A stretch of DNA of 64,000 bases from Paenibacillus sp. 1011MAR3C5 (GTDB taxonomy: Bacteria > Bacillota > Bacilli > Paenibacillales > Paenibacillaceae). The first letter of the stretch is position 1. The number at the start of each line of letters is the position of its first letter. This document shows positions 53,721 to 63,484 of the stretch, one piece after another. The stretch is taken from positions 806,001 through 870,000 of the forward strand of contig NZ_QZCF01000003.1 in assembly GCF_003591485.1 (NCBI RefSeq). Direction: 5' to 3'. The position numbers were made by a program, and so were the translations under genes. The notes beneath the pieces were generated by a model. The model did no database searches. It saw nothing but the letters and a program-made list of their open reading frames with translations, and was not told where the DNA came from.

Positions 53721-54780
53721 ATGTCGGACTTGACTGAGAAAATAAATACAGATGATATCAGTGGAGGGAGGACGCGACTGCGGTCGCGTCCCTTGGCTGC
53801 AACGCTAATCTTATTCGGCGGTACGATTGCTCTATTGCTTAGCGTGGCGTTGTCTGTGTCGTTCGGAGCGGCTGATATTGCGTTTGCAACCGTATGGGAA
53901 GCTATCTTTTCCTTTGATCCTACGATTACGCAGCATCAGATCATTCAGGAGCTGCGTTTGCCGCGTGTGCTGGGCGGCGCTATGGTTGGCGCGAGCTTTG
54001 CGGTAGCGGGGGCGCTCATGCAAGGCATGACGCGCAATCCGATGGCGGATTCCGGCTTGCTGGGCTTGAACGCCGGAGCGGGCTTTGCGCTTGCTCTATG
54101 CTTTGCGTTTTTCCCAGGTATGCCATTTATGTATCTGATTATGTATTCTTTCATTGGAGCGGGTGTCGGCGCCGGTCTTGTATTCGGTGTTGGATCATTG
54201 GCCAAGGGCGGGCTGACACCCGTCCGTTTGGTGCTTGCAGGTGCGGCAGTCAGCGCGCTGCTGGCGGCGCTTAGCGAAGGCATCGCTCTTTATTTCCGCA
54301 TCGGCCAGGATATGGCGTTCTGGTATGCGGGGGGGCGTAGCGGGTACAAAATGGAGCCAGCTTGAGATTATGGCACCATGGGTAGGCTTGGCGATTCTCG
54401 GCGCCCTGATACTGTCCCGGTCGATTACGCTGCTCACGCTGGGCGAAGAGATTGCCGCAGGACTCGGTCAGCGGACCCGGCTGGTCAAGCTGGCGGGTAC
54501 GGTTATTGTCCTGATTCTTGCGGGCTCTGCTGTAGCCGTCGTCGGTGCAGTCGGCTTTGTCGGACTGATTATTCCGCATCTGACGCGGTACCTGGTCGGC
54601 GTGGACTATCGCTGGATTATTCCTTGCTCGGCCGTGCTGGGCAGTCTGCTTGTTATGCTTGCAGACTTGGCGGCGCGAATGATTAATCCTCCATATGAGA
54701 CGCCTGTAGGAGCGCTCATTGCGCTTATAGGCGTTCCGTTCTTTCTGTATTTGGCGAGGAAAGAAAGGAGGGAGCTGTAA
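53721..54780 (+). pseudogene. Siderophore ABC permease (FecCD family) broken by a +1 frameshift
   Basis: The first part (from ATG 53721, seven bases after GAGGAG) reads FecCD sequence (LRLPRVLGGAMVGASFAVAGALMQG, TRNPMADSGLLGLNAGAG) through DMAFWYAGG and then runs to a stop at 54363-54365 after a seven-G run (54329-54335). Family sequence continues in the next frame as VAGTKWSQLE, then GAVGFVGLIIPHLTRYLVG, to a stop at 54778-54780. Six G would restore one frame of about 352 residues. The next permease gene is intact and overlaps the end (TAATG). It may be a true mutation, a phase-variable tract or a sequencing error. Confidence 0.87.
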
Positions 54781-55814
54781 TGCAAGAGGCAGACGTATTA
54801 ACCGCCAGCGACAACCGGCTGCGCAGAGGTCTTATCGTCATGGCGATTTTGGCTGTACTCATAATTACTGCGTTCATCATCAGCATGAATACAGGTTTTA
54901 TCCGGCTCTCGCCGCTTGATGTGCTGAAGACGTTATTCGGCATGGGAACAGAGAAGCAGTCGCTTATTCTCTACCAGTTCAGGCTTCCGCGTATCGTCAT
55001 CTCCCTGCTGATCGGTGCAGGACTCGCTGTATCCGGGTGCATTATGCAAGGCATATCGCGCAATGCGCTGGCCGACCCCGGCATCCTCGGCATCAATGCG
55101 GGCGCAGGTCTGATGGTGATGCTGTTCATCTCCTTTTACCCGACGACGGCGGCAGCGCCTGTATTTCTGCTGCCTGTGCTGGCCTTGATCGGGGCGGGCG
55201 CAACTGCAGCATTAATCTATGCGCTGGCTTACAAGCGGCATGAGGGGATATCGCCGACTCGGCTGATTCTGACAGGGATTGCCGTAGCAGCGGGGATTAG
55301 CGCGGCTATGATCGTACTGACGCTGCGGCTGGACCCGAACAAATATCAGTTTCTGGCTACCTGGCTGGCGGGAAGCATCTGGGGCTCTAACTGGAAGTTC
55401 GTGCTCGCCTTGCTGCCTTGGGTTGTCGTACTGCTGCCTTATGTATTCTACAAGGCCCGTATTATGAACGTGCTGAGCCTTGGCGACCAGATTGCATCTG
55501 GACTAGGCACCTCGGTGAAAGGGGAGCGGCTGAAGCTGCTGATTGCGGCTGTAGGGCTTGCCGGCGCATCTGTCGCCGTCAGCGGCGGCATCGGGTTTGT
55601 CGGGCTGATCGGCCCGCATCTGGCACGGCGGCTGGTGGGACCGAAGCATCAGCTGCTGCTTCCGGCATCCGCTTTGACGGGGGCTTTGCTGGTCATTATT
55701 GCCGACACAATCGGTCGCTGGGTGCTCCAGCCGTCGGAGATCCCGACGGGCATTGTAGTTGCCGTCATTGGCGCCCCTTATTTCTTGTACTTGCTTGCAC
55801 GCACGAAAAGCTGA
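54780..55814 (+). CDS. Iron-siderophore ABC transporter permease (FecCD family)
   Basis: 344 residues with the FecCD motifs FRLPRIVISLLIGAGLAVSGCIMQG, SRNALADPGILGINAGAG and GGIGFVGLIGPHLARRLVG, and about ten helices. It overlaps the stop of the frameshifted permease by one base. It would need that permease as its partner, so transport depends on whether the frameshift is real. No FecE-type ATPase gene is in the cluster. Confidence 0.92.
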   Translation: MQEADVLTASDNRLRRGLIVMAILAVLIITAFIISMNTGFIRLSPLDVLKTLFGMGTEKQSLILYQFRLPRIVISLLIGAGLAVSGCIMQGISRNALADPGILGINAGAGLMVMLFISFYPTTAAAPVFLLPVLALIGAGATAALIYALAYKRHEGISPTRLILTGIAVAAGISAAMIVLTLRLDPNKYQFLATWLAGSIWGSNWKFVLALLPWVVVLLPYVFYKARIMNVLSLGDQIASGLGTSVKGERLKLLIAAVGLAGASVAVSGGIGFVGLIGPHLARRLVGPKHQLLLPASALTGALLVIIADTIGRWVLQPSEIPTGIVVAVIGAPYFLYLLARTKS

Positions 55815-55885
55815 AGATTTGAGCAGCATCTGAGAAAGACGCAAGGAGACGATTTTTTTAATAAAAAAAGCGGGAGATGAGAGAA

Positions 55886-56938
55886 ATGGGTAACGAACAA
55901 CTATTTGATGTTACGATTATCGGCGGAGGGCCTGCTGGCTTATATTCCGCTTTCTATAGCGGCTTGCGCGAAATGAAAACCAAACTGATCGAATTTCAGA
56001 CGTTTTTGGGCGGCAAGGTGCATGTGTATCCGGAAAAAATGATTTGGGATGTAGGCGGACTAACGCCGGTTACGGGCGCACAATTAATCGAGCAGACCGT
56101 GGCGCAGGGGCTGACCTTCGAGCCAGTGGTCGTGCTGGGACAGAAGGTGACGTCGATCTCCAAGAATGAGGACGGATATTTTGTGCTGCACACTCATACG
56201 GGCGAAGCCCACTATTCCAAGACGGTTATTCTGGCTGTTGGCGGCGGCATCCTGAAGCCGACGAAGCTGGAGGTTGAAGGCGCCGAGAAGTACGAACTGT
56301 CCAACCTGCATTACACGGTCAAATCGCTGGCGCGCTTCAAAGGGAAAACGGTGCTGATCTCCGGCGGCGGCAACGCGGCGATCGACTGGGCCAATGAACT
56401 GGAGCAGATTGCGAAGAAGGTATATTTGACCTACCGCAAGGAGATGCTGAATGGCCATGAGGCGGAGGTAACACGATTAATGAACAGCTCGGTGGAATGC
56501 CTGCTTAATACGACAATCGAAAAGCTGATTTCTGAGCCTGGCCATGACAGGATTGGTCATGTAGTGCTGAAGCGCAGCTCGGACGGCGAAGGGATCGTGC
56601 TGACCGTAGATGAGGTTGTCATCAATCACGGATACGAGCGTGACAAGGAATTGCTGCAGAAGAGCGAGCTGAAGATCGAGATGGAAGACGAATATTGCGT
56701 GAAAGGAAAACCAACAAGCGAGACATCGGTAGAGGGCTTGTACGCCGTCGGGGATATTCTCCACCATGAGGGCAAGCTGCATCTGATTGCAGGCGCATTC
56801 CATGATGCGGGCAACGCGGTGAATAAAGCGAAGCAGTATATTGCCCCTGATGCCAGAGGGTGGGGCGTGGTGTCCTCGCATAATGAATTGTTCGAGAAGA
56901 AAAACCGCGAGCTGATGAAACATTTGTATACATCCTAA
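55886..56938 (+). CDS. Ferredoxin/flavodoxin reductase-like flavoprotein (YcgT-like)
   Basis: 350 residues from ATG 55886, nine bases after GGGAG. The FAD motif is [19 protein letters not shown] and the NAD(P) motif is LISGGGNAAIDWANELEQ. The C-terminal FAD motif is LYAVGDILHHEGK. It lacks the CxxC pair of thioredoxin reductases. Bacillus YcgT, a Fur-controlled paralogue of YumC, is the closest match I recall, which fits the iron cluster. It may reduce a flavodoxin or assist release of iron from siderophores. This last point is inference. A strong terminator follows. Confidence 0.88.
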   Translation: MGNEQLFDVTIIGGGPAGLYSAFYSGLREMKTKLIEFQTFLGGKVHVYPEKMIWDVGGLTPVTGAQLIEQTVAQGLTFEPVVVLGQKVTSISKNEDGYFVLHTHTGEAHYSKTVILAVGGGILKPTKLEVEGAEKYELSNLHYTVKSLARFKGKTVLISGGGNAAIDWANELEQIAKKVYLTYRKEMLNGHEAEVTRLMNSSVECLLNTTIEKLISEPGHDRIGHVVLKRSSDGEGIVLTVDEVVINHGYERDKELLQKSELKIEMEDEYCVKGKPTSETSVEGLYAVGDILHHEGKLHLIAGAFHDAGNAVNKAKQYIAPDARGWGVVSSHNELFEKKNRELMKHLYTS

Positions 56939-56954
56939 TGCCTATTCCAACCAG

Positions 56955-56994
56955 GCTCCCGAGCAGCACACAACTGCTGCCCGGGAGCTTTTTT
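56955..56994 (+). terminator. Terminator after iron region 2
   Basis: GCTCCCG-AGCAG and CTGCT-GC-CCGGGAGC form the stem, followed by six T. Confidence 0.9.
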
Positions 56995-57130
56995 CATGGG
57001 ATAGGATACAGCCGGACTGGTGGAAACGATTCCAATATTGTGCCAAATAAGTCACTCTATGAATCTTATCCTCCTGTATAATCGTATAGAATAGAGCGTA
57101 ATTGCGTAATAGCATCTGGAGGGAGTCGAT

Positions 57131-58999
57131 TTGCAGTTGGATATGATAGTGACCTTATCGGTATTGGCAGGGGCCGCAGTCCTGTTTGTAAGCGGCAAAG
57201 TGCGGTCGGACTTAGTCGCCATATGCGCCCTTGTCATACTGGTATTATTCGATATACTTACTCCGGCAGAGGCGTTGTCGGGCTTTGCCAATTCCGTTGT
57301 CATCATGATGATTGGATTGTTCATTGTTGGCGGAGGCATCTTCCAGACCGGACTGGCTAATATCGTGAGCGGCAAGCTGCTGAAGCTTGCCGGTACGAAT
57401 GAGACCAAGCTGCTTGTGACCGTCATGCTGTCTACTTCGTTTATTGGAGCTTTTGTCAGCAATACAGGGACGGTTGCCGTTATGCTCCCGATTGTCATCA
57501 GTCTCGCTATGAGTGCTAATGTCAGTCCAGGCAAATTGCTGATGCCGCTCGCTTTCGCCAGCAGCCTTGGAGGAACGCTGACCTTGATCGGGACTCCGCC
57601 TAATATGGTCATTAGGGAGACACTGGCGAAAAACGGTATTGCGGAGCTGACCTTTTTCTCCTTTACGCCGATTGGCCTTGTTTGTTTACTGCTCGGTACC
57701 GTACTGATCATCGTATTCAGCAAATGGCTGCTGAAGTCGCGCAGCGGCGAAGACGATAGCCGTCCCGGCAGTCAAAGCGTGCATCATCTGGCACAGCGTT
57801 ACAGCCTGACCGGACATCTGTACCGCGTTCAAGCAGACAGCACGTCCAGCGTTGTCTCGAAGCCGCTTAAGGAGCTGTCTGTTCTTCAACAATACGGCAT
57901 ACATATTAGTGAGGTTAGGCGGAAGACGTCGCATAAGAATCCGTTTTTCAAAACGATAAACGGGGAGATGGCAGGCCCTGAGACGGTCGTGATGGATCAG
58001 GATATCCTGTATGTAAAGGGCACATTCCAGCAAGCGGAGGCTTTCGCCAATGATTGCGGGCTAACGCTGCTGGATCACCAAGCGACAGAGCGGGTGGGCG
58101 GAGCGGAGACGGACGGATACGCTTCTGCCGAGATCGGCATTGCGGAGGTGCTTATTCCGCCAAACTCCAAGCATATTAATCAATTGATTAAGCATGCCGG
58201 CTTCCGTGAGCAATACAGTGTCAACGTTCTTGGCATACAGCGCAAGGGAGAGTATGTGCTGCATGGACTCAAGGACGAGAAAATCCGGCGCGGCGACGCG
58301 CTGCTCGTTCAGGGCACATGGAAGAATATTGCCACTCTGTCCAAGGAGCAGGCCGATGTGGTCGTTGTAGGGCAGCCGCTGGAGACGGCCGCTTCTATGC
58401 CGCTTAGCCATAAGGCGCCGCTGGCAGGCGGCATCATGGCTTTGATGGTTGCGCTCATGATTGCAGATTTGTTCCCGGCGGTTATATCCGTTATGATTGC
58501 CGCGGTGCTGATGGTTGCGACGGGCTGCCTGAGGAATATGGATGCTGCATATAAGACAGTTAATTGGGAGAGTGTCGTCCTTATCGGGGGCATGATTCCC
58601 ATGTCGGTGGCCATCGAGAAGACCGGTGCGGCCGCACTAATCTCGCAAGGCCTTGTCGACAGCTTAGGAAGCGCCGGACCGCTTGCACTACTGGCAGGCA
58701 TTTACTTTGCGACATCATCGCTGACGCTGTTCATTAGCAATACGGCATGTGCTGTCTTGTTCGCGCCGATTGCGCTTGCTGCGGCGGTACAGCTGGGTGT
58801 TAATCCGTTGCCATTCCTATTCGCAGTAGCGCTTGCTTCCAGTATCTGCTTCGCCGTGCCGTTCTCGACGCCGCCGAATGCCCTTGTCATGTCAGCAGGG
58901 CGTTATACGTTCATGGATTATGTCAAGGTTGGCTTGCCCGTACAGCTGCTCCTGGGAGTTGCAATGGTTGCGCTGCTGTCGCTGTTCTTTCCGTTCTAA
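57131..58999 (+). CDS. SLC13/DASS-type anion transporter with TrkA-C domains
   Basis: 622 residues from TTG 57131, behind GGAGGG. The two membrane halves (1-200 and 420-622) each hold the SNT signature (FVSNTGTVAVMLP and FISNTACAVLFAP). A cytosolic insert (about 215-410) contains two RCK-C/TrkA-C domains. Similar proteins transport dicarboxylates, sulfate or other anions with sodium. Substrate cannot be read. It is a single gene with a terminator after it. Confidence 0.9.
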   Translation: MQLDMIVTLSVLAGAAVLFVSGKVRSDLVAICALVILVLFDILTPAEALSGFANSVVIMMIGLFIVGGGIFQTGLANIVSGKLLKLAGTNETKLLVTVMLSTSFIGAFVSNTGTVAVMLPIVISLAMSANVSPGKLLMPLAFASSLGGTLTLIGTPPNMVIRETLAKNGIAELTFFSFTPIGLVCLLLGTVLIIVFSKWLLKSRSGEDDSRPGSQSVHHLAQRYSLTGHLYRVQADSTSSVVSKPLKELSVLQQYGIHISEVRRKTSHKNPFFKTINGEMAGPETVVMDQDILYVKGTFQQAEAFANDCGLTLLDHQATERVGGAETDGYASAEIGIAEVLIPPNSKHINQLIKHAGFREQYSVNVLGIQRKGEYVLHGLKDEKIRRGDALLVQGTWKNIATLSKEQADVVVVGQPLETAASMPLSHKAPLAGGIMALMVALMIADLFPAVISVMIAAVLMVATGCLRNMDAAYKTVNWESVVLIGGMIPMSVAIEKTGAAALISQGLVDSLGSAGPLALLAGIYFATSSLTLFISNTACAVLFAPIALAAAVQLGVNPLPFLFAVALASSICFAVPFSTPPNALVMSAGRYTFMDYVKVGLPVQLLLGVAMVALLSLFFPF

Positions 59000-59036
59000 G
59001 GTTGCGGGAGATCAGGGTGGATTCAAACAGACAAAT

Positions 59037-59063
59037 AAAAAAACCGCCAGCAATGGCGGTTTT
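59037..59063. terminator. Terminator between the SLC13 and HxlR genes
   Basis: AAAACCGCCA and TGGCGGTTTT around a GCAA loop, between convergent genes, so it can serve both. Confidence 0.88.
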
Positions 59064-59071
59064 CTTATGTC

Positions 59072-59380
59072 CTACATCCACGTCTCGCCCCAAGCCTGTA
59101 TGGATTCGATGACTGGCTGCAGGTCTCTGCCCTTAGGCGTAAGCTCGTACTCAATCCGAACGGGCATCTCTGGATACACCTGACGGTTGACGATGCCGAG
59201 CGTTTCGAGTTCCTTCATCCGGTCCGTCAGCATCTTGTCGCTCATTTCCGGAATTTGTTCCTTAATATCTTTAAACCGCTTCGGTCCGCCTAATAAAACT
59301 CGAATGATTCTACCTGTCCATTTTTTGCCTAATAGATCAGCCGCAGCTTCATACCTCGGGCACATTGTCGAATAATCCAA
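59072..59380 (-). CDS. HxlR family transcriptional regulator
   Basis: 102 residues from TTG 59378-59380, eight bases after GAGGGG. A longer frame lacks a ribosome-binding site. The family core CPRYEAAADLLGKKWTGRIIRVLL, the winged-helix portion MSDKMLTDRMKELETLGIV and the YELTPKGRDL end are clear. The Cys in the N-terminal CP motif is the redox-sensitive Cys in some members such as HypR. The target is not evident, since no divergently transcribed enzyme gene is adjacent. Confidence 0.9.
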   Translation of the reverse strand: MDYSTMCPRYEAAADLLGKKWTGRIIRVLLGGPKRFKDIKEQIPEMSDKMLTDRMKELETLGIVNRQVYPEMPVRIEYELTPKGRDLQPVIESIQAWGETWM

Positions 59381-59663
59381 CAGAATCACCCCTCTTTTCA
59401 TAGTTCTATTGTAGCATATGAACGAACGAAAAGTAAGTGTGCCAGGCAACAAAGACTTTTGGCGAGCTTATGCGCAGGCAGAGACTAACTTTTACAAGGA
59501 TGGTTTCTATGACTTTTCCGACATAAAACCAATGACGATATCCTTCATCATGCTGAATGAATGTCGCTTAATGCTTGAGGTTAGCAGGATAACTCTCCGC
59601 AAGCATAGCTGTTTAATCTAACGTAAGGACTGGCGAAAAAGTTGCAGGTTAATTGCAAAATAT

Positions 59664-60509
59664 TTACATCTTAATCACGATGAGTCCGGCAAGCATAAAC
59701 AGGAATGCGGCCCACTGCTGTAATGACAATTTTTCCTTATACAGCAGGATGGAGCCTATGGCTACAACAAGGCTGTTGGTAGCGAAGATCGGAGCGGCCA
59801 GATTCGCCTGACCGGTCGTGATGGCAACTGCGTAGAGCTGAAGGCCGCCATACGAGAAGAGGCCGGCAGCAAGCCCCAGCTTAAGACCAATTCGCCTGGA
59901 TGCGGGCGTGATGATTTCGCTCGACGGGATCAGGAACCAGGCGATGGACAACGCATAAGCGACGAACAAGACCGGCGCGCTCGCCATTCCTAGCTCGTCC
60001 GTTACTTTAAGACCGCCGTTGCGCAAGGTGAACATAAGGATGGCCAGACCAACAAGCAGGAACCAGCGTTTCTCTTTGATCGTGAGCGGTTCCTTGCGCT
60101 TGTAGGCAATCAGCATGACGGACAGCATAAGCAGGGCGACACCCAGCCCCTGCGGCAAACTCAGCGGTTCATGGTACCATAGCGTTGCCAGCGCTACGAC
60201 CAATACGATGTTCAGATTGGTTAACGGAGAGGTCAGGCTGGCTGGCCCATGCTCCAGCGCTTTCATGAATAAGGCATTGCCCCAGGCAGAGCCGGCGCCA
60301 ATGACGAGTCCCGCTGCCCACACTCTTATATCCGTTAAACTTGCGATGCTGCCCTCAATAGCCGCATGAATGCCGAAGCCCGCTGTACCTGCGGTGTAGA
60401 GGGCAAGCAGCAGCATGCGGGTGGAACCCCCGCGCATTTGCGATACTTTCATCCACCAGCCCGCCAGTCCGAACAGGATGGCGCTGCCGATGGCTATTGC
60501 TAACCACAT
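59664..60509 (-). CDS. EamA family transporter
   Basis: 281 residues with ten helices in two repeats (EamA domains about 3-135 and 150-280). The second repeat ends YKEKLSLQQWAAFLFMLAGLIVIKM. This is the drug/metabolite transporter superfamily. The substrate is unknown. The start follows GGGAG at about eleven bases. Transcribed alone on the minus strand. Confidence 0.88.
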   Translation of the reverse strand: MWLAIAIGSAILFGLAGWWMKVSQMRGGSTRMLLLALYTAGTAGFGIHAAIEGSIASLTDIRVWAAGLVIGAGSAWGNALFMKALEHGPASLTSPLTNLNIVLVVALATLWYHEPLSLPQGLGVALLMLSVMLIAYKRKEPLTIKEKRWFLLVGLAILMFTLRNGGLKVTDELGMASAPVLFVAYALSIAWFLIPSSEIITPASRRIGLKLGLAAGLFSYGGLQLYAVAITTGQANLAAPIFATNSLVVAIGSILLYKEKLSLQQWAAFLFMLAGLIVIKM

Positions 60510-60582
60510 TGAAATTCACACTCCCGAATTTGTTACACAAATGAAATAGTCCTGTTACCGCCCTAACATATGGTTGGGCTAT

Positions 60583-60648
60583 TATAATAAACAAGACCCC
60601 CTTTTATATAACCTTTAGGGCCTGCGGCGTGCAGGCCCGCTTTTTTTT
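60583..60648 (+). ncRNA. Possible short transcript ending in a strong terminator
   Basis: A perfect TATAAT (60583-60588) is followed by GGGCCTGC-GGCGT-GCAGGCCC (60618-60638) and eight T (60641-60648). No plus-strand gene precedes the terminator. A -35 element is not convincing, and the TATAAT lies in a palindrome that could also serve the minus-strand EamA gene. Confidence 0.4.
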
Positions 60649-60738
60649 GTCTCGATATGGTTGCCCTTCAGCTTTGCGCCTCCGATCAATACATTAGAAG
60701 GGGAGGGACGCGATATGCATCCCTCCCCAATATTGTTG

Positions 60739-61548
60739 CTACAGCGGTACAATGACTTGTTGTCGCTGCCGGTAGAATACCCAATGCTCAAAACCGATTT
60801 CCTTCAGCCGCTTGGCTACCAGCTCCCATTCATCCCCGACACGGCTAGGAATATGGGCATCGGAGCCGAATGTGACATTGACGCCGAAGTGAAGCGCCCG
60901 CTCCAGAATAGCGTCTGACGGATACCACCCGCCGACATCCTTCGTACTGCCCGACGTGTTAATCTCGATCGATACATCGCATTCTGCAATCGTTCTCAGC
61001 GTATCGTCAATATGCTCATGTGCGGGAATATCCGAGAATGCGGGATAATACCCCTTCATCGCATCGATATGTCCCAATATATCGAACATTCCGCTTCGTG
61101 CGGATTGTTTGATCAGCTCGTAATAGCTTTTCTTTTCATTGATATGTCCGGCCTCGTCCAGGTTCTTCCAGCGGTTTCGATTGAAGATGCTGACCCCGCT
61201 GACCTGATGCACGGAGCCAATCAGGTAATCGAATGGAACGCCCTTGTATGCTTCCCGGTAAGCTTCGGCGTGATCGGCGAAGTAATCCGATTCCATGCCG
61301 AGCAGCACCTCGATGCGACCTGCATACTTCTCCTTCAGCCGCAGCACTTCATTCACATAATTGGCAAAGTCGCTTCTGGCCATGGCGATGCCGGGCCAGG
61401 GCTGATCCTCCTGATGGTAGAAATAAGGAGAGTGATCCGATATGCCGATGACGCTTAGTCCGGCGTCGATACCGGCCAGAATGTAATCCTCGATGGTGCC
61501 GTTCGCATGTCCGCATCTGACGTGATGTGTATGTAGATCGAATTTCAA
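60739..61548 (-). CDS. hisJ: Histidinol-phosphatase, PHP type
   Basis: 269 residues from TTG 61546-61548, behind GGAGGG. The PHP metal ligands are visible: FDLHTHHVRCGH, ISDHSPY, GMESDY, GSVHQVSG, LGHIDAMK, and FGSDAHIP. It removes phosphate from histidinol phosphate in histidine synthesis. It lies 11 bases downstream of the LysR gene on the same strand, away from other his genes. Confidence 0.9.
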   Translation of the reverse strand: MKFDLHTHHVRCGHANGTIEDYILAGIDAGLSVIGISDHSPYFYHQEDQPWPGIAMARSDFANYVNEVLRLKEKYAGRIEVLLGMESDYFADHAEAYREAYKGVPFDYLIGSVHQVSGVSIFNRNRWKNLDEAGHINEKKSYYELIKQSARSGMFDILGHIDAMKGYYPAFSDIPAHEHIDDTLRTIAECDVSIEINTSGSTKDVGGWYPSDAILERALHFGVNVTFGSDAHIPSRVGDEWELVAKRLKEIGFEHWVFYRQRQQVIVPL

Positions 61549-61559
61549 CGTAAACCCTC

Positions 61560-62462
61560 CTACTCGCTGCTGATGAATGAATGCTCTGGCATGCCTCTCA
61601 GATCGCTCAAAAATTGCTGCATGGCCGTGTTCAAATATCGGCCTGACTTATAGACGACGCCGACGGGGTGGCTAGCTTCCAGTTCGTTGATTTTAATAAT
61701 CTTAAGCGTGCCATGCTTAAGCTCCGTGGGAATGGACAGCTTGGAGACGATGGCGGCGCCGAGATCGATCTCGACCATCCGCTTCACTTCTTCGCTGCTG
61801 GACAGCTCCATAACGATATTCGGTTGAATATTGTATTTCCTGAACATGGCGTCTACGTATCGCCTGCCCAGCGTGTCTGGCGCAAGCATGATCATCGGGA
61901 CGTCCTTCAGCTTATCGACTGTAGTATGCGTCAGGCTGCTGAGCGGATTCTCCGGGGAGACAACAAGTTCAAACGTATCGTAATAAAGCGTGGATGAGGC
62001 AATGTTCGGATTTTTCTCCGATAAATAGGTTATGCCAACGTCAACGGAACCATTCTCGACGCAGGTCATAACTTGGGATGATGGCATGGTATGTATCGTT
62101 GTCTTGATAAGCGGGTATTGATTCTGGAAGTAAGATAGAACCCGCGGCAATATTTGGATGGCGATGGATGAGGTCGTGCCAAGCAGAATATGTCCTTGAG
62201 GCGTATGATTCAGATCGTTGAGCTTCTGCTTAAGCTCCTCGACGATAGCAAGCATGCGCTCGGCATGTTCTAGAAAGACCTGTCCATGTTCTGTAAGGGT
62301 AACGGGCTGGTTCCGGTCGATCAGGACGGTCTTGAATTCATCCTCCAAGCTTTTGATCTGGGCCGATACGGCTGGCTGCGTCAAATTGAGAAGCTCGCCT
62401 GCCTTTCGGAAGCTCATCGTCTTGGAGATGGTGAGTAGTGTTTCCAACTGGCTAATGTTCAA
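61560..62462 (-). CDS. LysR family transcriptional regulator
   Basis: 300 residues from TTG 62460-62462, behind GGGGG. The helix-turn-helix MSFRKAGELLNLTQPAVSAQIKSLEDEF is in residues 16-43, the effector domain follows from about 90. It may be co-transcribed with the histidinol-phosphatase gene downstream. No target is indicated. Confidence 0.9.
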   Translation of the reverse strand: MNISQLETLLTISKTMSFRKAGELLNLTQPAVSAQIKSLEDEFKTVLIDRNQPVTLTEHGQVFLEHAERMLAIVEELKQKLNDLNHTPQGHILLGTTSSIAIQILPRVLSYFQNQYPLIKTTIHTMPSSQVMTCVENGSVDVGITYLSEKNPNIASSTLYYDTFELVVSPENPLSSLTHTTVDKLKDVPMIMLAPDTLGRRYVDAMFRKYNIQPNIVMELSSSEEVKRMVEIDLGAAIVSKLSIPTELKHGTLKIIKINELEASHPVGVVYKSGRYLNTAMQQFLSDLRGMPEHSFISSE

Positions 62463-62529
62463 GTCCAGTATTCCCCCTTCCGACGTTCACTGGGCATAAT
62501 TCTATTATATCTTATCTAAAAGTTTGCAG

Positions 62530-62566
62530 CAAAAAAAAGGAATGGCCCTCAGAGCCACTCCTTCTT
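62530..62566 (-). terminator. Terminator overlapping the 3' end of corA
   Basis: On the minus strand AAGGAGTGGC pairs with GCCATTCCTT, followed by a run of T. The corA stop codon lies inside the loop, so the terminator overlaps the coding region. Confidence 0.85.
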
Positions 62567-63484
62567 GCGAAAAATAATAAACATGCCAAACCCAAGTACA
62601 ATCATAATGCCAAGTAAAATATAGGCTCCAAGCTTGAAATGGATACCGGGAATATCATCGAAGTTCATGCCGTAGATGCCCGTGATGAACGTAAGCGGCA
62701 TGAATATTGTCGTAATGGCAGTGAACACGCGCATGATTTCGTTGGCGCGGCTCGTCAGACTGGACTGATAAGCCTCGCGAAGGTTGCCCATCAAATCGCG
62801 GTAGGTCTCGAAGGACTCCGATACTTTAATGGCATTCTCGTAGACGTCTCGGAAATACTTCTGCAGCTGATCGTCGATCAGCTTGAGCTCCTTCTTATTC
62901 AGCGTGAAGATGACTTCGCGCTGAGGACCAAGCACCTTCTTCACCCAAAGTATCTCGCCGCGCAGACCAATGATCTCATTGAGATGCGATTTCTTGGTGT
63001 GCATCAGGATATCTTCTTCAAGCGTCTCGATCCGGCTGTCGATCCGGTCGCCGACAAGAAAATAATTATCAACCACAAGGTCGACCAAATAGTACAGGAA
63101 CTGGTCCGGACGGTTGACCTCCTGCTCCCATAGAATAGGCTTCAGGGAACGGAGCTCGTTAATTTTTTGTTTCGTTACGGTAATAATGTAGTGGCGTCCC
63201 AGAAATATATTGAGCGCCCGCAAAAAGATATCTTCATCATCAAAGCGAATGCTGTCAATCACGATAAAGTAGTGATTTTCGTAGATCTCGATTTTGGGAC
63301 GCTGCTCCTCATCGTTGAGGCAATCCTCTACCGCAAGATCATGCATGCCGAATATCGGCTGCAGCACCTCAAGATCCTCTACATCTGCATCAATCCAGTA
63401 GAAGCCTTCTTCAGGCGCCAGTCGCGTCTGATCGATGTCTTCCACCATCGTAAATTTTCCATTGTTTACATGTCTGATCTTCAT
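62549..63484 (-). CDS. corA: CorA family magnesium transporter
   Basis: 311 residues. The C-terminal two helices with the YGMN motif (TFITGIYGMNFDDIPG) identify the CorA selectivity filter. The long cytosolic domain (1-245) is helical and ends in a basic KKEWL tail. It forms a pentamer carrying Mg2+ and sometimes Co2+ or Ni2+. AGAGGAG precedes the ATG. The leader, if transcribed from about 63705, would be over 200 bases and contains inverted repeats. Confidence 0.94.
   Translation of the reverse strand: MKIRHVNNGKFTMVEDIDQTRLAPEEGFYWIDADVEDLEVLQPIFGMHDLAVEDCLNDEEQRPKIEIYENHYFIVIDSIRFDDEDIFLRALNIFLGRHYIITVTKQKINELRSLKPILWEQEVNRPDQFLYYLVDLVVDNYFLVGDRIDSRIETLEEDILMHTKKSHLNEIIGLRGEILWVKKVLGPQREVIFTLNKKELKLIDDQLQKYFRDVYENAIKVSESFETYRDLMGNLREAYQSSLTSRANEIMRVFTAITTIFMPLTFITGIYGMNFDDIPGIHFKLGAYILLGIMIVLGFGMFIIFRKKEWL

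Noticed and set aside
59418..59621. 67-codon open frame downstream of the HxlR gene start region.
   Set aside because: No ribosome-binding site, no recognisable domain, and it overlaps the likely HxlR promoter region.
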